Source: Balanoglossus misakiensis
Lineage: Eukaryota > Hemichordata
Direction: 5' to 3'
Length of the DNA stretch: 64,000 nt
Assembly: GCA_040954595.2 (NCBI GenBank)
Contig: CM082594.2
Location: 3,472,001-3,536,000, forward strand
Below, in pieces: positions 11,611 to 23,738 of this stretch (positions are counted from its first letter, which is position 1; every line of letters starts with the position of its first letter). The position numbers and the translations under genes were made by a program. Under the pieces are notes generated by a model. It saw only the letters and a list, made by a program, of their open reading frames with translations, was not told the DNA's origin and made no database searches.

Positions 11611-13808
11611 TTGAGCAAAACGAAAATGTCAAATTCGGGAAAAGAAGGGAGTGGCAAATTCGTGGAAACAATTACTTTGTTCCTTCTCGTCTTACTAAAC
11701 ACTCGGATTAGGTTTTGGTTTTTCTTGGCACAGCGGAGCAACAGTTCAGCTGGCTGGAAATAATTAGAACCATGTCTCCATGGCTATTGAAATTACGGTC
11801 AATTTGCTCGACAATTTGGTTGCATACACTGGTATGCCCTGTTTCAATTCATGACATTCAAAAAATGCAATGTACAATAATGCTGTAATCATGCCTGTTT
11901 TCCTAAATTACTAGCATCAAGAAATTGCCATTGCCTCAATTTAAAATGAAATAATGCCAATTCCATAACAGGGGTGCCCCCATCAAGATATTGACGACAG
12001 TCAAACCTGTCTATAGTGGCCAGTCAAGGGACTTTCCTAAACTGGCCTTTTTTAGACAGGTGGCCTTAATATAGAGGTTAATTTATACACATGTAAATTG
12101 CACAGGGACTGTAACAAAGTGGCCACTATATTGACTAGTTTAGAAAATATTTATCAATATACTTTGAAACATTTTTCTTAGTTGTAAATGCCAAACAGGA
12201 CTCAAGGCATGGACAAACACTGACGATGACTTTTAAAATTCCAACATGGCAGCTGTCAGCCAACAACTCTCAAGGGGATTATTTGTTGCGAAATATTGCA
12301 GTTAAAGGTCACATATTAGGTTATGACCCCATATTTACCAGTTTGATATGTATCTGGTTAAATATGATCAGGTCACCTGAAAAAAAAGAAGTGGTCTGAA
12401 GAAATACAGAATGTGGATATTAGTAACAAGTCATTGTCAATGGCACAGTCTCCACTAGATTAATAGCTTCAGAAAAGTAACTGTGGAGGAGTTCCATGTC
12501 AAAGTGAAAATATAATATCAAAAAGGGGTGGGGTAGACAAACATGGTTTTAAAGGAGCAAAATTGCAATTTATTGATTTTGATCAGGTTTGTTGCGTCAG
12601 AAATATTGTCAGTTTCTTCCCTGTGTGAATTTGCGGCACAAAATGACAGGATGTCACTGAACTAGTATACTCAGTCAATAATTGTTGCTTTTTGTACAAG
12701 CGGACACACCGTACATTAATTGTACTAAAGCAAGCAAGTTTAAACAGCTGTCAAATCCAACCATACCTGTCTATAGCCTCTCAATAAATTATTAATATGC
12801 TTTTCCTGCTTCTTGAGGGCAGCACACAAGTGTCAAAGTAAGTAAGGTACAGTACACTTCCCATAACTAGCATGGCTGTACCATTAGAATTACTGTGTGT
12901 ATAACACCATCCCCATCACTTTTCCAAATACCAACTTAATAACTGCAATGAGGATTTTTCTACCGGACACAGAGCAAATTCTAGATATATGCTACAATTC
13001 TGACAGCTACCATGCTCTCGGATGTGCACTTTGCCTGCAGGTACTGGACTGAACACACAGCACACCATCCCCATCACTACAACTATTTATACTGTCAATA
13101 TAAAGCTTTTGAAGTATGCTTATACAAATAAGAATTACAGCCACAATTATATATATTCAGCTGTAAATTGTACCAGACATCGCAGCTGTAAATAGTAATA
13201 GACATCAAAGACAGCAAAATTATTTATGAATTTACACAAACGCACACAAGACACACACACCGGCAGTGGTACAACAACTTGTGTGTACTCATCAGATTGA
13301 CTGGGGTGTGCTAATAATAGAAAACCTCCACAATATAAACTAAGCCTTGACACGACCCTGTAGTACGGAGGTCAGCTACAGCAAAGACTGCACTTGTTGC
13401 AACAGGGCACAGGTTTGTGACATGCTGTAGAACAGTCCTGGTGTTGTGTGACAATTTTCTGTCTTTACCTACACTGGTATGTACAGGGCTGTATTATAAA
13501 GTGGTACAAGACCTATGACAGGGGCTGCAGACTTTTTTGTGTAAACACAAAATTTCAGAACTGTTTTCACTTCCATCAAAACTGCCTGTTACAGGCGCTG
13601 ATCAGCTGCTGTACTTACTGTACTAATCTACATCACGTGATGAAGAGTCACTGGTATATTATAATTTTACAGAACAACAGAGAACGTTATCTGACACTAT
13701 AAAATAATTTGGTAAGTTTTTTGACTGCTCCAGTAGTATATTTAAACATAGACTATCTCACAGCCCAGGGCTTGCTACAAGGCTCTTCGCTGACGCGCCC
13801 TCAACCGT
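11611..13808. other. spacer with a partial MITE; likely 3' flank of SEA gene
   Basis: Contains the partial pogo-like element at 11998-12135 and otherwise AT-rich DNA. The right part is probably 3' UTR and flank of the SEA/EGF gene. I see no supported exon. Confidence 0.4.
11998..12135. mobile_element. pogo/Tigger-like MITE, truncated copy
   Basis: Starts CAGTCAAACC and continues with repeated TATAGTGGCC-like modules. It matches the reverse complement of the element at 24610-24788 but stops near TGGCCACTATAT, so the far terminus is missing. The family name is inferred from the CAGTnAAACC terminus of pogo-type elements. Confidence 0.65.
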
Positions 13809-16800
13809 TTAGCAAAGGAGACCATGAGCCTGCATGGATGGTGAGAGGGGCTGTGAGAGAGTCTAATTTAAACAACATTGATGCCTTACTCCTCATTGCA
13901 GAATATTTCACAGGTTGTTAGCTTTGGGGCTATCACTTTCCCGCCACAGAACATGAAAATGTACCATTCTCTGCCACACACTTTACACACACAGTTGATC
14001 AATAGTGAACAGCTATCGTACCTTATTCAGCAAAGCGGTGTCGGGAACAGAGATGACATCATCACAGTCGCCATCCTGACTTGGTGGCAACGCTTTGCAG
14101 CTGTCTGTCGTTGAGACTCTATCAGATTGGCCCTCTTTCCCCTCATCCAGTCCTTTATACATCATTCTTTCCTGTTGGTATAAAAACAGGGAAAAAATTA
14201 AATAGAGTTGGCCACTTTATGATCACTGTGTTTCCTAGCTAACATCCTAGCATGTTCACTTGTGTGAGTTTGCCAGTTTACCAGTACCATCACACCCGGC
14301 AATTATGCTGAACCTTGAATCTCAATCTGAAGCTCATGACTTACCAACCACATACAACAAAACTTTTAGCTTTAAAATCCAGTGCACATGTTCGCAATGT
14401 GCACATGTACATGCGTGGCCACATATCTGCATGTGCACATGCACTATACATTGCCTGGCACATGGTACTTAATACCCTTTCGTATTTTACAGAAAAGGAC
14501 CGAGCCATCAACACTTCACACAATGTGCAAGTGACACCCCCTAAAGTTACATTGTAATGTATCTATTTTGAAAGCAAGGTCGTTGCTTCACTGTACTGTT
14601 TTGTATGAGAACTTGGCGAATACCACAAATGAAGCCATTACAGCTCGAGTAGAGAGATCAAGAAGGAAAGTATCTTACAAAATACGGCGAGTATCTGATG
14701 AAGTCAACCGACGTCGATGCACATCTCTCGGTCTTTTGGGCGGATTCATACTTCCATGAATAGGGAAGATCCGGCATTTCCATACTTTCTTCCGCGTACA
14801 TGTTCGCCCTGGAAAAGTTCATTCTCCTTCGAAAGGCAAACATGTTCAGGCCATTGCATTTTTCCCTACTGCAGCATCCGATTACCAGTATTATCACAAC
14901 TACTAGAATCAGGGCTCCCGCTACCACCCCTACCACTGTAGTTATCCGTTGGAATTCTTCTTTGTCTGAAAAAGTGAAAGCCCCAGAGTGATCACATGGC
15001 ATTTCACCAAAACACTTCCTGTCATATTCCCTATGTTAACCTTTTGCACCTGATGTCTTGCTGACATTGTGCAATTTTTTTAGTCTACAAGCAGGTTAAA
15101 ACGACCTGTAAAACTGCACATACGAATAGCAGGGGAGTCACTTAAAATCCAGTTATCCATAATAATTCTGTGTCATAATATAAATTGACGGCTGAATAAA
15201 AACAATAGTTTTCTCTCTATTATTAAGTCTATCAATCTTTCCTTCTGTTTTTTTTCAGAAAAGAAGACAATGGAGTATGAAAGATTAAACAACTGGAGTT
15301 CATCCCGGCAAGTTCCAGATCTGCAAATATGTAAACCATAGTGATGGCTCATTTACACATGACATATACAGACAGGAAAAAAACACCATTTCCCTCTTCT
15401 TTATAGAAGAAATATTGCCTCGAGAGCAACATATATACTACTTACCAATATCATCATTGTCAATAAATATTTCACAATTTGTACCTCCATATCCAATGTC
15501 ACATCTGGAAATAAATTATTACAGCATGTTCATTTTTGACTCTTTATGATGGGGGATCAGTTATTCAAAATTTCAACAAATCAGATAAAAGATTATGCTA
15601 TCACAAAGTATTTTCCTCTGGCTAAAATAATACCTATGTATGGATTTGAAGAACTTGGATGTGCTGAAATGTTTTTGTTTTTTTGTGTGTGTGCAAAAAT
15701 GGTCACTTTAAAAAGACTCTCTACTCTAAATTCGCTTACTTGCATGAAGGTTTTGGTTGGCCGTCACTGTAATCAGGTAAACATGTTCCTCCATTCTGAC
15801 AGAAGTCTTGCGAACAAATGGCTGTTTGGGAGAAAAACAATGAATAATGTCACAACAAGCTTGTTGCTAAACAATCAAATAGAGCAAATATGTATTAAGG
15901 TCGGCTTACAATGAACTCAAATGGACCATCCACAGAGGAGAAATAATTGTAGGGCCTGTAAGTAAAAACTAGACTATAGGCAGTCCTACATAAATTCACA
16001 AACGTACGGATAGCTCTGTGTACAGGTCTGTGTGTTCCCGGAAACACACAGATAGTACGCAGAGAGAAGGCAGAGCCCCAGAGCAGATGGTAACAGGCAA
16101 TATATGATTCAAGTCATACATTTACTATAATTCAGATATCCTACATGATCAACGCGACTGTTAACTTGTGGCAAACGTCGTAACTCGCAGCTAGGCTCTT
16201 CAGCAGTCCGCCCGCAAAGTTGGTGACATTTGACACAGCGGAATACCCACAGTCCTTTGCGCGACCATCAACTTTCAAAAACTTTTTTCACACGCATGAG
16301 CAGTTAGCAGGGCATGTACAATACATTGTCCTTTATGTTTGAGTTGCAGTATTTCCCGAAGTCGTACCACCCTCCCTTCCCAAGGCATGGTCGTGATCAG
16401 TCGATGATTTGGGTAAAGATAGCACCATGACACACGAGTAGAAAATGTATTTCGAGAACTTGTCCGTCATCGAACAGGACGGGGGGACGCGGACAATGCT
16501 TTGTGTCAACTTTTCCAACCACCCACCTGAGCAAGCTCGTCCAGGCAACTGTGACGTAATTTCCGCCGCATCCAAGTACCCGGATCTGCACCGGCAGGTG
16601 TAGGAGCCATTGCTGTTGATGCAGTCGGCGTTTAACGAACAACCGTTGCTTTCTTTGGAGGAGCACTCGTTGAAATCTGACGGAAGAACGTGGCAAAAAG
16701 AGATTTACTCAGAAGCGCAGTTGTCAATACCCCACTGCCGTACGTACGGGCGCGAGTGATATAAAGTAACAATTAATTTCTTGACATGTACAGAACGATA

Positions 16801-16831
16801 TGACATAGACAGGCAGGCAGGCAGACAGACG

Positions 16832-16911
<80 letters not shown>

Positions 16912-19124
16912 TACAATAGAGAGACAGACAACTACACAGAGATACTTCACCTTTAACGATTATTGATTCTGCATCAACAACGAACCCTCCATCCCCGTTT
17001 GTATTGATAGCTTCTTGTAAACCATTCTTCAGACTATCAATGGAAAGTTGATGGCTGGGGTCGAAAGATAAAACCGACTCGACGATGATGCTACCGGGTA
17101 GAAATCGTAATACCTTGCACTCAAGGTACGCATCGTGTAATATTGTAGCCTGAAGAATTCTGTTGATCTGTAAAAGAACCAATATTACTATAAATATCCC
17201 GTTTCCCTGTTTAGACATCCACATCCACCTTTGCCATTGAGCTCAACTTGAGGGGACTGGGCAATTACCATGGTGGTGAAGGGGGTTAAACTTCACTCAG
17301 TTCATATAAAACAAACTTTTGATCGGCCTACTATCCTCATATGCATATAACACGATGATATAACACGACTGGAGATTGGGGGCTGGAAGGGTTTGTTATC
17401 GGTAGATCCATGGGGATGGGAGACAACCGATTTGGTTTTTTTTCCGTTCACCTACATGAACTTTGACATAGATGCACTTACCATATGAACAAAGTAATTA
17501 TCCAACGTGAGAAACAGTTCGGAGTACTGATCATTTAAATCCGGGTGGAACCGAACTTCTTCAGCACCGCACTTGTCAACTTTCAGATCAAGACCGAAGT
17601 TGAGGGATTCTGCAATTAAGGAAATAAGCGTGTGTGATTAATACAGACCAGCCTTCAACGGCTCCGCAGACGTGAGACGCGGTTGCTGCGGTACTTCTGT
17701 TTGTCGCGGTGGGAAATGCATGTGCTATGTAAGTTCATTGGTCAGCACTGCCAAACTTAGAACTGTGCCCTATACTACTCAGCTACTGTAACAATAACTC
17801 GATTTTCCCTTCTCTTGTTCTCAATAAAATCCCCTTGTCTCTTTCTCAATACAATCACTCCTTTCTGCCTCAACTCTGCGAATATACCAGTTATTACCTG
17901 ATTCAGACACGTTCACTGTGGGTTTCATCATTTGTGAATTTCTATTTCCCCTTGCAGCGCAGCGCAGTAGAAGCCTCTTTATTTCTTCTCTGTTGGCAAC
18001 ATCTGGAGGCGCATCCTCGTCGGCATCACCGATCGAAATTCGGCCTTTGTTATTTTCCTTTCCATCTTTCTTGTCGTCGTCGGGTATTATTCCCCAGCCA
18101 GAGCCAGAACCGGAGTAATCTTCCTCCTCGTTATTTCGGGTGGCGGCGAGAAAACTGGCGTCCGACCCCGTGATCATTTCCTCGCCGTCGGGTGTTGCTT
18201 CGCGCGTGGGACTCAAACCGAACTCCCACCCTTTGGCTTTCTTCTCGCCGTCTCCGGATCCGTCCGATCCGTCTCCCGATTCGCCGTCCGAGTCGAACTC
18301 CGTGGTCGTTTCCCGCGTTGAAAATATGCCGGGGTTCGAAAACGGCGTTGTCGGACTCCAAGAGCTGCTAACTGGCTGCGATACTTGGTGATCCCAGGGT
18401 GTCGAAGCCAGGGTGATTCCATCGCTCGTCGTGGCGTTCCGTTCATACCTGACCGGCGCCGATGTCGCCAAAAGCGACGGGAGTGAGCTCAGTGTCCGCC
18501 TTCCCTTATTTCTCTTGGGCGTATTACTCAGAGGGTGCAGTGGTTTGCGCAACCTTGACGGTCTTCTCCTAATTCTTTCAGTAGGTCTGATTTCATTTGC
18601 GAGTGCTACGGGCACAGTTGTGGCCGTGAGTGCGTCTTGGTCGCCTCCAAGCACATTACGCCTTCTACGAGACAGTGCCACACCGACCTTAGCTACAGGA
18701 CTTTCTCCATTTTCCGCATTCTGGATTGTTAAATCCTCTGGGGAAAAATACACAAGTGTAAAACTAAGCATGACTTTTGGCTTTGATTTTCTTGTTCTAC
18801 TCGATCGTCACGAGTCATAAAACAACCCCACCCAGTACTTGTCGAGCTTGATATATCCCAAGCAAGTTTAATTGGCAACACAACTAAAAAAAAAACGGTA
18901 ATCAACCAATTACTGAAATAAAAAATAAACATTTTAACAGGACGATAGCAGAGAACAATCTTACCTTGTTGGGAAGGTCGTTTTCCCGTTGACCCGGGAA
19001 TTCTGTTATTGAGGACCACTAGAGCCAAAGACCCAGGCTGTCGTTGATCGCCATCACAAACCACGCTGACGGCGACAAACAGTGCGATCAGACCAGGGAA
19101 CAAAAGAAAATCGACTGGACGCAT
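13809..19124 (-). CDS. type I membrane protein with SEA and two EGF domains
   Basis: Ten exons (minus): 18965-19124, 17898-18737, 17482-17609, 16951-17167, 16527-16676, 15740-15821, 15446-15504, 14679-14965, 14022-14171, 13809-13850. They total 2115 bases (704 aa) with all phases consistent. The start MRPVDFLLFPGLIALFVAV is a signal peptide. Residues to about 333 are a disordered Ser/Thr/Gly/acid-rich ectodomain with SGSGSG and GDGSDGSGDG runs, possible glycosaminoglycan sites. A SEA domain follows (about 336-445) with PGSIIVES, which carries the G-S cleavage signature of self-cleaving SEA domains. Next come an EGF domain opening DFNECS (calcium-binding type), a second six-Cys EGF, a helix at about 553-575 and a tail of about 125 residues. 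SEA-EGF-EGF-TM resembles vertebrate IMPG2 and membrane mucins; orthology is inferred. The last two exons rest on splice signals alone; without the exon 8 donor, the frame would stop at 14658. Confidence 0.8.
16800..16925. repeat. CAGA tetranucleotide microsatellite in an intron
   Basis: CAGG, CGGA and then a long pure CAGA tract end about 25 bases from the donor of the SEA exon at 16951. Read on the minus strand it is TCTG/GTCT. The cysteine-rich frames across it are artefacts. Confidence 0.9.
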
Positions 19125-22100
19125 TCTGTAACCGAAACGAGACACCACGGTTGCCTAGAAGAGGGCCGGAAAATCACTGTTTCAGGCACGGTGTCCGTCA
19201 AATCAACAAGTTGACATCAATCGTCTACTGACCAGAAGAAACTGTCGCGGAAAATATCAACGGAAGCAAGCTTCATTTCTTCCTGCAATAGCGTTGATTT
19301 CTGGCAACATTCACAGTCGACTCGTATGCCATAGAAGCCGTCATAGCATGGCGTAACACGTGCACCTGGCTGACTGAACAACAACGGACGCGATTGGCTG
19401 CATTGGAATTCCTTCTCCCTGGGGGCGTTAATTTTGCATAAGGTGCAAATTTCCTTTCACTGTCTGTGTCAAGTAGTCATTTATTCAAAACACACTGTTT
19501 TAAATATTGCGAGAATTTTCTCAACATGCAGGCTTGGCACAGGAAAATAATTTTATGATAAGCGCATGCAAATCCGCGGCCATTACATATACATGCATTG
19601 TCAAAAATTGAGAAGACAACATACCATGCAATTGTCAAATTAAAAAATAGACTCAGCATTGGAAGTCTTGTGCCCTGGGAAAACAGCTGACGAAACAAAA
19701 TTTGATCTGCTGGACAAAAACGCTTGCACAAAACCAGATTGAAAGCAGGTCTTATTTCGCCTATTACTGACATACATATACATGTAAATGCAAGACTAGT
19801 AAAATTATCATCATATCTAAAAAAAAATCCTGTTTCTGTTTGATTGAAATCGGACATTGTATTTGACTGCAGCTTTCATATGCGCTGAATTGCCAGATAC
19901 GCAGGGCCGGGAACAATCTGATTAAAATCAGATGTAGGGAACAGCGACGTGTTTTTTTATGCTGTGAGGCGACAGCATAAAAAACACACGTCGCCGTTCC
20001 CTACATCCGATTTTAATCAGATTGGGCCGGGAAATGATGATTGGCCCCAGATTTCTTAGGAAAAGTTTGATGTTCACCGTTGGAGTCAAATTATGTAAGA
20101 TTATATAACATGGGCTGCACACACACAAAAAGCTGGAGAATAGTTCCGTTTTTTATTCCATAAGTTCAGTAAATATATTTCCTTGTTCGCTTTTATGTGA
20201 CCATATTAAATCCCTACCCTGGGCCCCTACTTTAGGAATTTGTCACGAATCATTAGGCCCGCGGGGGTGGGGGTGGGACCTGCAACCGTTTTAGTATATT
20301 AACTGACAACCCCTACATATACGACCGTCAAACTACAATTACTCTCATTCAAAATGGCAGGCTACACATACACCTGTCTTGCTTGCAACCCCCCTTTGAA
20401 AAACTGATCTGTCCCTATCTGAAAGTACATCCCTCCAACCAACCAATTATGGAACATTTTCGTGACCCATTTGACCTTTAGATCCCGTCGTTCATTTTTA
20501 TTTTTTGGGTATGAGTATTAACTCCAGAACAGTCAACCTTTTGTGCACTCAGCTTATCCAAGAATGAATTTTGTCTGTGACAAATATTAGGTTTGTAACT
20601 TTGAATGGTGTATGATGCTAACAAGACAGGATGTACATACATGTATAAGGTCACCCAGGGGTCATAAAAGTGGCCTATGTGGTCGGGCAGAGATCTCTTC
20701 AATTGCTTTTAAAGGTATACAGTCACCTCTAATTTATGTCCATATATGGCTAAATGGCATGTCTCAGAGTGTGGTGGCGCTTTTTCTCACGTGTCCACCC
20801 ACTGAAAATATCTGATTGGCTAGATCTCCACTTCCATGTTAATTAACTGTAGCTGAACACATACTATTATGTTGCAACCAACACAAGTGAAAGGAACATA
20901 ATATACCTATTTTTTTCTGGGAAATGCTGAATCACAATAGGGTGGAAGGTGACTGCACTAAACATATACTGATATATGAGACACTGCAGACACAAAGGTA
21001 TGGACTTGAGGCTTTATTTATTTGAAGTTGACTGAAAAGAATCCATAAATACACAGATCACCAAAAATAAAATAGAAATTCAAATGAAGTTGCAAGATAG
21101 ACATACATTGGGACTTTATTTGAATGTGACCACTGAAAGTCCACAAAAAACACAGATCATTCAATAATGTTGCGGAAAGATTTAACATTAAAGAGAAATA
21201 AATTTATGTGAAGAAATTTACAGCAGTCCAGTTTTCTATACACAAATAGAAAAACATACAAAAAATAGTTTACTCTCACATATGGTACGCTATGCAGAGA
21301 CCTTCATTTCTTGAGGGTCCACGGTTTGTGCAGTGAACTGATGCGGTATTTGCACTGAAACTCGAAACGATCAGAATCATGGATTTGCAAGTTGGTGGTC
21401 AAATAGAAATCTGCAGCTAGGGCATACAACTGAATGGGAACTAATACCTTCACTGTAACACTGGGCGAACAACAAAATGGGAGAATAATATCTGACGAAA
21501 TTGCAATATTTGTCAGTGTTGAATTACCATGGTGACAAAAGAAGTCAGGGTGACGGAGCTGGAAGCATTTACTAGAAGTACGGCACACATGAAAAAAGTG
21601 CACCTTACATTTATGAAGAGAAAATCTAAGTACATAAGGGTGCTGGGTACTATGTACCAGTTTGACGTTCCCCCTATTTGGAACCGAATGGAATGATCCA
21701 CATAGAGATCACATAGTTTGATAGGTCAAACTACTAGCAGAATAGGGAAGAAATGGCTATAATTCAGAGAGGTGAAAAAAGACTACCCTGAGAAGGTGCA
21801 ATATTGTGTTTAAAACCTGAAGATTAGAAACAAGGGTGATCTGTTGTCAAGTTTGGAGTTCACAGAGCTTGAGCCATATCCTGGCATCACCACAGGCCTA
21901 GGACGGTAATGTGTGTCAGCAAACCATAGAAAATTACACTACATGTATTTATATCTTGAGGTTCTATTTTTTGTCTGTGGATAATAGATGCACCACACAT
22001 ACATGCTTGTGTGTGTGCACACACATACAAAGGTGATTGAAAAGCTCCTTACTATCTCACACAGGTTGATGCGCCTACACCTCATATAATCCAAGCATAC

Positions 22101-23738
22101 ATACAGGTAGCACATTCCAAACATGCCAGCTATGCCACTCAGGAGGCATACCTCCATCACTGTAAACTTGTTTACAGACCGAGCTCATCAAATTAAGATT
22201 ACATTGTCAAACACAAGCTGATTAACTAACACAGCACCACACCTTTGTGTGGTAATCGCATATCTGGTTCCTGCTGCATGCTGGCTGGTCCTGCATTTTT
22301 TCTGTACATATACCCCGGGTATATGTCCATGCGACATAAACCTGTCAAACAATGTGTACTGATGCATGGTGCACGTGTTCTGATCGAATTTCAGGTAGAC
22401 GACCTTATCAACGCAGATATTACAGGATATTGACACACTCTGATGGCCTCATAACCCACTTCTGAAGAAATCAGCCAGCTATGAAAGTCTTAGTGCAGGC
22501 ATTGTATACTAGTATATGGCAGCTACCACCACCGCACTACACTACACAAACACCCATGGCCAACAGATCACCCTTGAAAGCCTTACACAAAGTACTGAAA
22601 GAGAAAATCTCATAAACCGAGTGAAAATTACAATTTCAATCATATGCGTGAGACGAAAAGGACAGACAACTTATCGACTGAGTAGTTGTGATAGACAGAT
22701 ATGGACAACAACACACAGAAAGCAAATCACACATGGCAGATTTTATCATCAAAAAACATGAAAACATTACATCAGATGAGAAAATGCTTGAAATATCACA
22801 ACTTTGACAGGAAAACTATTGTTTGTTAACGGTGATCTGTGATATGTACAAGAAAAAAAGGCTCTCTTCTCTGGGATCATTTTATTTACACATTTAAGTT
22901 TTTTTAATAAAAAAATGTACAGAGCAAAATCCTAAGGTACTTCTCCTATAAGGCAAATAACTATTCAACCCTATCACCCCCATTTCCTTCAGTGGAGTTT
23001 CAAATTTACCATAGAAAACAAAGGAAGTGGACCAAACCATGGAGGTGAAAGGGCTGTCTTCATAACAAGCAAGATTTTTTTGACGACTCAAAAATAAACT
23101 TGATGTAAATATGGCCATTACCGGTAAGTCCAGACTCAGACATTCTTTTTGGTATTTTAATGGCACAGATAGTAATTTTCAGTGTTCCCATTGAAGATCT
23201 TGCTGATTTGGCTCATTGGGTTGCAATTTAGAAGTGGTTTGCCGTATTTAAGGCTTTCAATTATCTATTGTTCTAGTATTACATTCTTTTTCTCAACACG
23301 TGTCAGAAAAAAGTTGTAAGGAAACCTGTGCTGTTATGCTGAATTTCAGAATTTGCCAACCCTAGGTGAACTGTATCCTTACAGTTTAACATTTACGGCA
23401 CTATATACGTGAAAACACTCTTAGTGATAAAACAGTGGCTGCTGTTTTGACTTCATCTTGGTGAATGCTAATTTCAGACAAATTCATCAATAACAGATAC
23501 GACAAGTGGTCTTTCGATGACTCTATGCTGTACGTTTATAATTTACAGTACATGTCTTTATAAATAAAAGTGAACACTACCTGTTGCTCTGGTTCAATAT
23601 TATGCAAACCAAATGCAAGATTCCAACTACCTGGTGAAGGGCGCCCTCTGTGCCAAACACCGGAAAGCAACTTCATAGGGAACACTGAAAATACTTGTCA
23701 AACTTCGGGAATTAATTCTTTTAACACTATTACTAAAA
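19125..23738. other. intergenic spacer between SEA gene and TRAF3IP1
   Basis: Holds the probable promoter side of the SEA gene (an inverted CCAAT, GATTGGCTGCATTGG, near 19390-19405), the family B foldback element at 19914-20024, and the 3' flank of TRAF3IP1 on the right. Two open frames (19477-19857 and 21304-21603, minus) are AT-rich with no splice context. I do not call them genes. Confidence 0.45.
19914..20024. mobile_element. foldback MITE, family B, copy 1
   Basis: A 111-bp inverted repeat from CAATCTGATTAAAATCAGAT to its complement, with internal arms TGTAGGGAAC and GTTCCCTACA and a small loop. It is flanked by a perfect 9-base direct repeat, GGCCGGGAA, at 19905-19913 and 20025-20033, which marks the insertion. 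A 9-base duplication is typical of Mutator-like elements; hAT elements (8 bases) are the alternative. Copy 2 is at 52680-52797. Confidence 0.88.

Noticed and set aside
16705-16950. Cysteine/valine-rich open frames
   Set aside because: They translate the CAGA/GTCT microsatellite; only the SEA exon from 16951 is coding.
17835-18820. Several long plus-strand and alternate minus-strand frames
   Set aside because: Shadows of the GC-rich 840-bp SEA-gene exon.
19477-19857. 126-codon minus-strand frame beginning MSDFNQTETG
   Set aside because: AT-rich, no splice or promoter context, no recognisable domain; length is possible by chance.
21304-21603. 99-codon minus-strand frame
   Set aside because: No splice sites or family signature; lies in repeat-like spacer.
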